Shown here: positions 60,899 to 64,000 of the stretch, piece by piece
How the letters are laid out: each line of letters opens with the position of its first letter
Position numbering within the stretch: the first letter of the stretch is position 1
Origin: Novosphingobium sp. SCN 66-18
Lineage (GTDB): Bacteria; Pseudomonadota; Alphaproteobacteria; Sphingomonadales; Sphingomonadaceae
Assembly (NCBI GenBank): GCA_001725355.1
Contig: MEGD01000007.1
Coordinates: 62,001 to 126,000, forward strand
Direction: 5' to 3'
DNA: 64,000 nt
Program-made: the position numbers and the translations under genes
The notes under the pieces: generated by a model
What the model was told of the DNA's origin: nothing
Seen by the model: the letters and a program-made list of their open reading frames with translations, nothing else
Database searches by the model: none

Positions 60899-62410
60899 AT
60901 GAATGATATGACCACTGTTTCCTATCAGCAGCATGCCTATTCGGCGGCGGCGCAAAAGTCCCTGTCGCGCAAGCCCGCCCTGTTCATCAATGGCGAATGG
61001 GTGGCCTCCAGCCATGGCGAGTTGATCGATGTCGAGGACCCTTCCTCGGGCAAGGTCGTCAGCCAGATCGTGGACGCCAGCCTGGCCGATACCGACCGGG
61101 CCGTGGCCGCCGCGCGCGCCGCCTTTGACGATGGCCGGTGGAGTGGTCTGGCGCCCATCGCGCGCGAAAAGATCATGCTGCGGCTGGCCGATCTGATCGA
61201 GGCCCATGCCGAGGAATTTGCCGAGCTGGAAGCCATCGACAATGGCAAGCCCAAGACCATGGCGGGCGCCATCGACGTGCCCGGCGCGGTCAGCCACATC
61301 CGCTATATGGCCGGGTTTGCCGCCAAGGTAGGTGGGGAAACCACGCCGCCCTATACGCTGCCGACCGGCGCTTTCTTCACCTATACGGTCAAGGAGCCGG
61401 TGGGCGTCTGCGCCCAGATCGTGCCGTGGAATTTCCCGTTGCTGATGGCCTGTCTCAAGATCGGTCCGGCGCTGGCGGCGGGCTGCACGATCATTTTGAA
61501 GCCTGCCGAGCAGACCTCGCTGACCGCGCTGCGGCTGGCCGATCTGATTGCGGAAAGCGGCATTCCGGCGGGCGTGGTCAATGTGATCACCGGCTATGGC
61601 CATGTCTCGGGCGACCGTCTGGTCAAGCATCCCGATGTGGACAAGGTGGCCTTCACCGGCTCGACCGAAATCGGCAAGCTGATCAACAAGAATGCCACCG
61701 ATACGCTCAAGCATGTGACGCTGGAGCTGGGCGGGAAATCGCCGGTGGTGGTGATGCCGGACGTGGATGTGGCCGAGGCGGCGCCGGGGGCGGCGGGCGC
61801 GATCTTCTTCAATTCGGGTCAGGTCTGCGTGGCGGGCTCGCGGCTTTACGCGCATAAATCGGTGTTCGATCAGGTGGTTGAAGGCATTGCAAATACTGCG
61901 CCTTTCTGGGCTCCGCGCCCTTCGCTGGACCCTTCCGCGCATATGGGGCCGCTGGTTTCGCAGGAACAGTTCGACCGCGTGATGGGCTATATCGAGGCGG
62001 GCAAGCGCGATGGCGCCAGCGTCGCTATGGGCGGCGATGCGCCCAGTGCGGATGGCTATTACGTCAACCCCACCATGCTGGTGAATGTGAACCCGCAGAT
62101 GAGCGTGGTGCGCGAGGAAATCTTTGGCCCGGTTGTCGTGGCTCAGCGTTTCGACGACCTCGACGAGGTGGTCAAGGAAGCCAACAACACCCAGTTCGGC
62201 CTTGCCGCCAGCGTGTGGACCAAGGACGCCTCGACGCTGCACAAGCTGGCCAGCAGGATCAAGGCAGGGACCGTGTGGGCCAATTGTCACGCCATGATCG
62301 ATGTGGCGCTGCCCTTTGGCGGATACAAGGAAAGCGGCATCGGACGGGAGCAGGGCCGGGCGGGGATCGAGGCCTATCTCGAAACCAAGTCGGTGATTGT
62401 GAAATTGTGA
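60899..62410 (+). CDS. NAD(P)-dependent aldehyde dehydrogenase
   Basis: 503 residues, AGGATCAAGGCC before ATG 60899. Class I/II aldehyde dehydrogenase: GVCAQIVPWNFPLLM, AFTGSTEIGKL, base glutamate in VTLELGGKSPVVV, and catalytic cysteine in NSGQVCVAGSRLY. REEIFGPV and FGGYKESGIGRE complete the pattern. It probably oxidises the aldehyde made by the quinohaemoprotein alcohol dehydrogenase 131 bp upstream, or a lignin-type aromatic aldehyde. Specificity is not readable from sequence. Confidence 0.93.
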   Translation: MNDMTTVSYQQHAYSAAAQKSLSRKPALFINGEWVASSHGELIDVEDPSSGKVVSQIVDASLADTDRAVAAARAAFDDGRWSGLAPIAREKIMLRLADLIEAHAEEFAELEAIDNGKPKTMAGAIDVPGAVSHIRYMAGFAAKVGGETTPPYTLPTGAFFTYTVKEPVGVCAQIVPWNFPLLMACLKIGPALAAGCTIILKPAEQTSLTALRLADLIAESGIPAGVVNVITGYGHVSGDRLVKHPDVDKVAFTGSTEIGKLINKNATDTLKHVTLELGGKSPVVVMPDVDVAEAAPGAAGAIFFNSGQVCVAGSRLYAHKSVFDQVVEGIANTAPFWAPRPSLDPSAHMGPLVSQEQFDRVMGYIEAGKRDGASVAMGGDAPSADGYYVNPTMLVNVNPQMSVVREEIFGPVVVAQRFDDLDEVVKEANNTQFGLAASVWTKDASTLHKLASRIKAGTVWANCHAMIDVALPFGGYKESGIGREQGRAGIEAYLETKSVIVKL

Positions 62411-62422
62411 TTTAAGGGTTTT

Positions 62423-62646
62423 TGCCTCCGGCGGGCAAAGGGCGGGGCCCTTTGCAATCCCGTTAATGGGGTTGTGTTCGGTCTGCTGGGCGGCGTGATG
62501 CCGATTATCTGTAAAGCCTGCGGCGCGGTGGAGTAGCGCCAATAGCGCCGCAGGCTTTGTATTTGAAACGCTGCGTCCGACACACAACGCCTAACCCGAT
62601 ACGCAACAAGGACAGTAACGGGAGCGCGAGGGACGAGTTCCTCGCA
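62423..62646. repeat. Modular intergenic repeat, copy H (P-centre-Q)
   Basis: Module P starts 13 bp after the aldehyde dehydrogenase stop. The centre is AAAGCCTGCGGCGC...GCGCCGCAGGCTTTG (62513-62561). Module Q (TGCGTCCGACACACAACGCC, then ATACGCAACAAGGACAGTAACGGGAGCG) ends in a partly decayed palindrome GAGGGACGAGTTCCTCGC. Confidence 0.9.
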
Positions 62647-62673
62647 TTTCTCTCTCTTTTTGGACATCAAATC

Positions 62674-63546
62674 ATGCCCATCGACCTTACAAAAATCCGC
62701 GCCATTGATGTTCATGTCCATGCCGAGGTTTCATGCCACGACCCGGAGGACCCGGTGATGGGCCAGTTTTTCGACGCGGCCAGCGCCTATTTCAAGGCAC
62801 CGCGCGAACGCCCCAAGATGCCCGAAATCGTCGAGCTTTACCGCGAGGCGCAGATTGCCTTCTGCCTGTTCACGGTGGATTGCGAGAGCCATATCGGCGC
62901 CAAGCGGGTTTCCAATTTCGAGATTGCCGAATTTGCCGCCAAGCATGATGACATCTGCATCCCTTTTGCCAGCATCGACCCGCACAAGGGCAAGATGGGC
63001 GCACGCGAGGCACGCGATCTGGTCGAGAATTGCGGAGTTAAGGGTTTCAAATTCCACCATATCATGCAGGGCTGCAATCCCGGCGATCAGGTCGGCTATC
63101 CGATTTACGAGATCATCAACCACTACAAGCTGCCCGCGATTTTCCACACCGGCCATTCGGGCATGGGCACGGGGATGCGTGGCGGCGGCGGCGTGCGGCT
63201 GAAATATGGTCAGCCGATGCTGGTCGATGATGTGGCGGTGGATTTTCCCGATATGAAGATCATTCTGGCCCATCCGTCATGGCCCTGGGTGGATGAAAGC
63301 CTGTCGATGGCTCTGCATAAAACCAATGTTTACATCGACCTGTCGGGCTGGAGCCCCAAATATTTCGCGCCCCAGATCATCCAGTATGCCAACACGCAAC
63401 TGCGCAAGAAGATGCTGTTCGGCAGCGATTTCCCGCTGATCCACCCGGACAAGTGGCTGGATGCGGCGCGCGGCGTGGGTTTCCGCGAGGAGGTTCTGCC
63501 CGGCATCATGAAGGACAATGCGGCGCGGCTTTTGGGCTTGGTCTGA
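62674..63546 (+). CDS. Amidohydrolase family 2 protein (decarboxylase/hydratase type)
   Basis: 290 residues from ATG 62674; an upstream extension runs into repeat copy H and is rejected. TIM-barrel amidohydrolase with the metal site DVHVHAE, the second site in IFHTGHSGMGTG and ILAHPSWPWVDE, and the late aspartate in LFGSDFPLIHPDKW. The YIDLSGWSPKYF strand is typical of the group containing aromatic decarboxylases (ACMSD, 5-carboxyvanillate LigW) and LigJ-like hydratases. It lies 28 bp before the GST gene in an aromatic cluster. The reaction cannot be fixed from sequence. Confidence 0.85.
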   Translation: MPIDLTKIRAIDVHVHAEVSCHDPEDPVMGQFFDAASAYFKAPRERPKMPEIVELYREAQIAFCLFTVDCESHIGAKRVSNFEIAEFAAKHDDICIPFASIDPHKGKMGAREARDLVENCGVKGFKFHHIMQGCNPGDQVGYPIYEIINHYKLPAIFHTGHSGMGTGMRGGGGVRLKYGQPMLVDDVAVDFPDMKIILAHPSWPWVDESLSMALHKTNVYIDLSGWSPKYFAPQIIQYANTQLRKKMLFGSDFPLIHPDKWLDAARGVGFREEVLPGIMKDNAARLLGLV

Positions 63547-63574
63547 AGGCAGGACGCCGGAGAAGGAGAGAACG

Positions 63575-64000
63575 ATGGCGTTGAAATATTACCATGCCGA
63601 ACCGGCGGCCAATTCCCTGAAATCCATGATCCCGCTGATCGAAAAGGGGCTGGATTGGGAAAGCGTCTACGTTGACCTGCACAAGTTCGAACAGCATCAA
63701 CCGTGGTTCACCGCCATCAATCCCGAGGGTCAAGTGCCGGTGCTCGACCATGACGGCGCGATCATCACGCATACCACCGTCATCAACGAATATCTTGAAG
63801 ACGCCTTTCCCGAGGATCAGCCCGACAGCGGCCCCTTGCGCCCGCGCGATCCGGTGGGCGCGGCACGGATGCGTTATTGGAACAAGTTCGTCGACGAGCA
63901 TGTGATGAATTTCGTCTCGATGCATGGCTGGCACCGGATGGTGGGCATCATCGCGCGCAACATCGAATCGGGCGAATTCGAAAAGCTGCTCGAAAGCATT
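63575..64000 (+). CDS. Glutathione S-transferase, LigF-like (partial, cut by window edge)
   Basis: 142 codons are present, from ATG 63575 with AAGGAG 7 nt upstream; the gene continues past the right edge. The N-terminal thioredoxin-like domain reads YHAEPAANSLKSMIPLIEKG, WFTAINPEGQVPVLDHDG and THTTVINEYLEDAFP, which carries the glutathione-binding cis-proline and Glu/Thr residues. These stretches resemble LigF-type beta-etherases, which cleave beta-aryl ether bonds of lignin with glutathione. The substrate domain is only started. Function is inferred from family likeness and the adjacent ligAB. Confidence 0.8.
   Translation, partial: MALKYYHAEPAANSLKSMIPLIEKGLDWESVYVDLHKFEQHQPWFTAINPEGQVPVLDHDGAIITHTTVINEYLEDAFPEDQPDSGPLRPRDPVGAARMRYWNKFVDEHVMNFVSMHGWHRMVGIIARNIESGEFEKLLESI

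Noticed and set aside
24282-62646. Intergenic repeats as insertion sequences or a CRISPR array
   Set aside because: There is no transposase frame, no target duplication that I can see, no regular spacer pattern, and copies are thousands of bases apart in both orientations.
62557-62673. Longer N-terminus for the amidohydrolase
   Set aside because: The extension reads through module Q of repeat copy H; the family starts with the metal-binding DVHVH region shortly after ATG 62674.

Overview
The window is a GC-rich stretch of an alphaproteobacterial chromosome. Gene content and order point to Sphingomonadales, most likely Novosphingobium or a close relative. The signs are SusC-independent TonB receptors beside glycosidases, a protocatechuate 4,5-cleavage dioxygenase (LigAB) next to a LigF-like glutathione transferase, the coxB-coxA-ctaB-ctaG-coxC-SURF1 order, and the pyrE-pdxJ-acpS-lepB order. 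The organism assignment is inference, since no rRNA is present. Coding density is high and almost every gene can be given a family.

1-16.5 kb is a sugar-use locus built around L-arabinose. Outer-surface or periplasmic glycosidases (GH51 arabinofuranosidase, GH3, GH42) and a TonB receptor release and import oligosaccharides. A FucP-type permease and a mutarotase deliver the sugar. A Gfo/Idh/MocA dehydrogenase, an IlvD/Edd arabonate dehydratase, an FAH-fold 2-keto-3-deoxyarabonate dehydratase and an alpha-ketoglutarate semialdehyde dehydrogenase then carry it to 2-oxoglutarate. A GntR/FCD regulator sits in the middle. The lactonase step is not in the window.

16.5-21 kb holds tRNA-Val(TAC), a GGDEF-EAL gene broken by a 10-bp tandem duplication plus a G7 tract, a soluble globin-coupled chemoreceptor and a TlpA-like lipoprotein. 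21-31 kb is housekeeping: argH-lptM-lysA, a siroheme enzyme, and a long minus-strand operon pyrE-pdxJ-acpS-lepB-PerM-DUF3089-ruvX-small membrane protein. 31-38 kb is the aa3-type cytochrome c oxidase cluster with its assembly factors, including a 47-residue membrane protein too short for routine gene calling. 38-49 kb carries thrC, an rRNA-type methyltransferase, folB, moaA-moaD-moaE, rplU-rpmA, ygfZ, pyrC and a zinc-type CDF exporter.

49-57 kb has a second TonB receptor with repeated operator-like dyads upstream, mtgA, and a three-gene operon (SMR-type flippase, GT-C glycosyltransferase, HAD-UbiA prenyltransferase) that looks like a polyprenyl-phosphate-sugar pathway for the envelope. 57-64 kb is an aromatic/lignin segment: a perfect Fnr/FixK-type box, ligA-ligB, a quinohaemoprotein alcohol dehydrogenase, an aldehyde dehydrogenase, an amidohydrolase and a LigF-like GST cut by the window end.

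The most unusual element is a modular intergenic repeat of about 170-240 bp. It is present in eight copies between 24.3 and 62.7 kb and absent from the first 24 kb. Its end modules have been swapped between copies.
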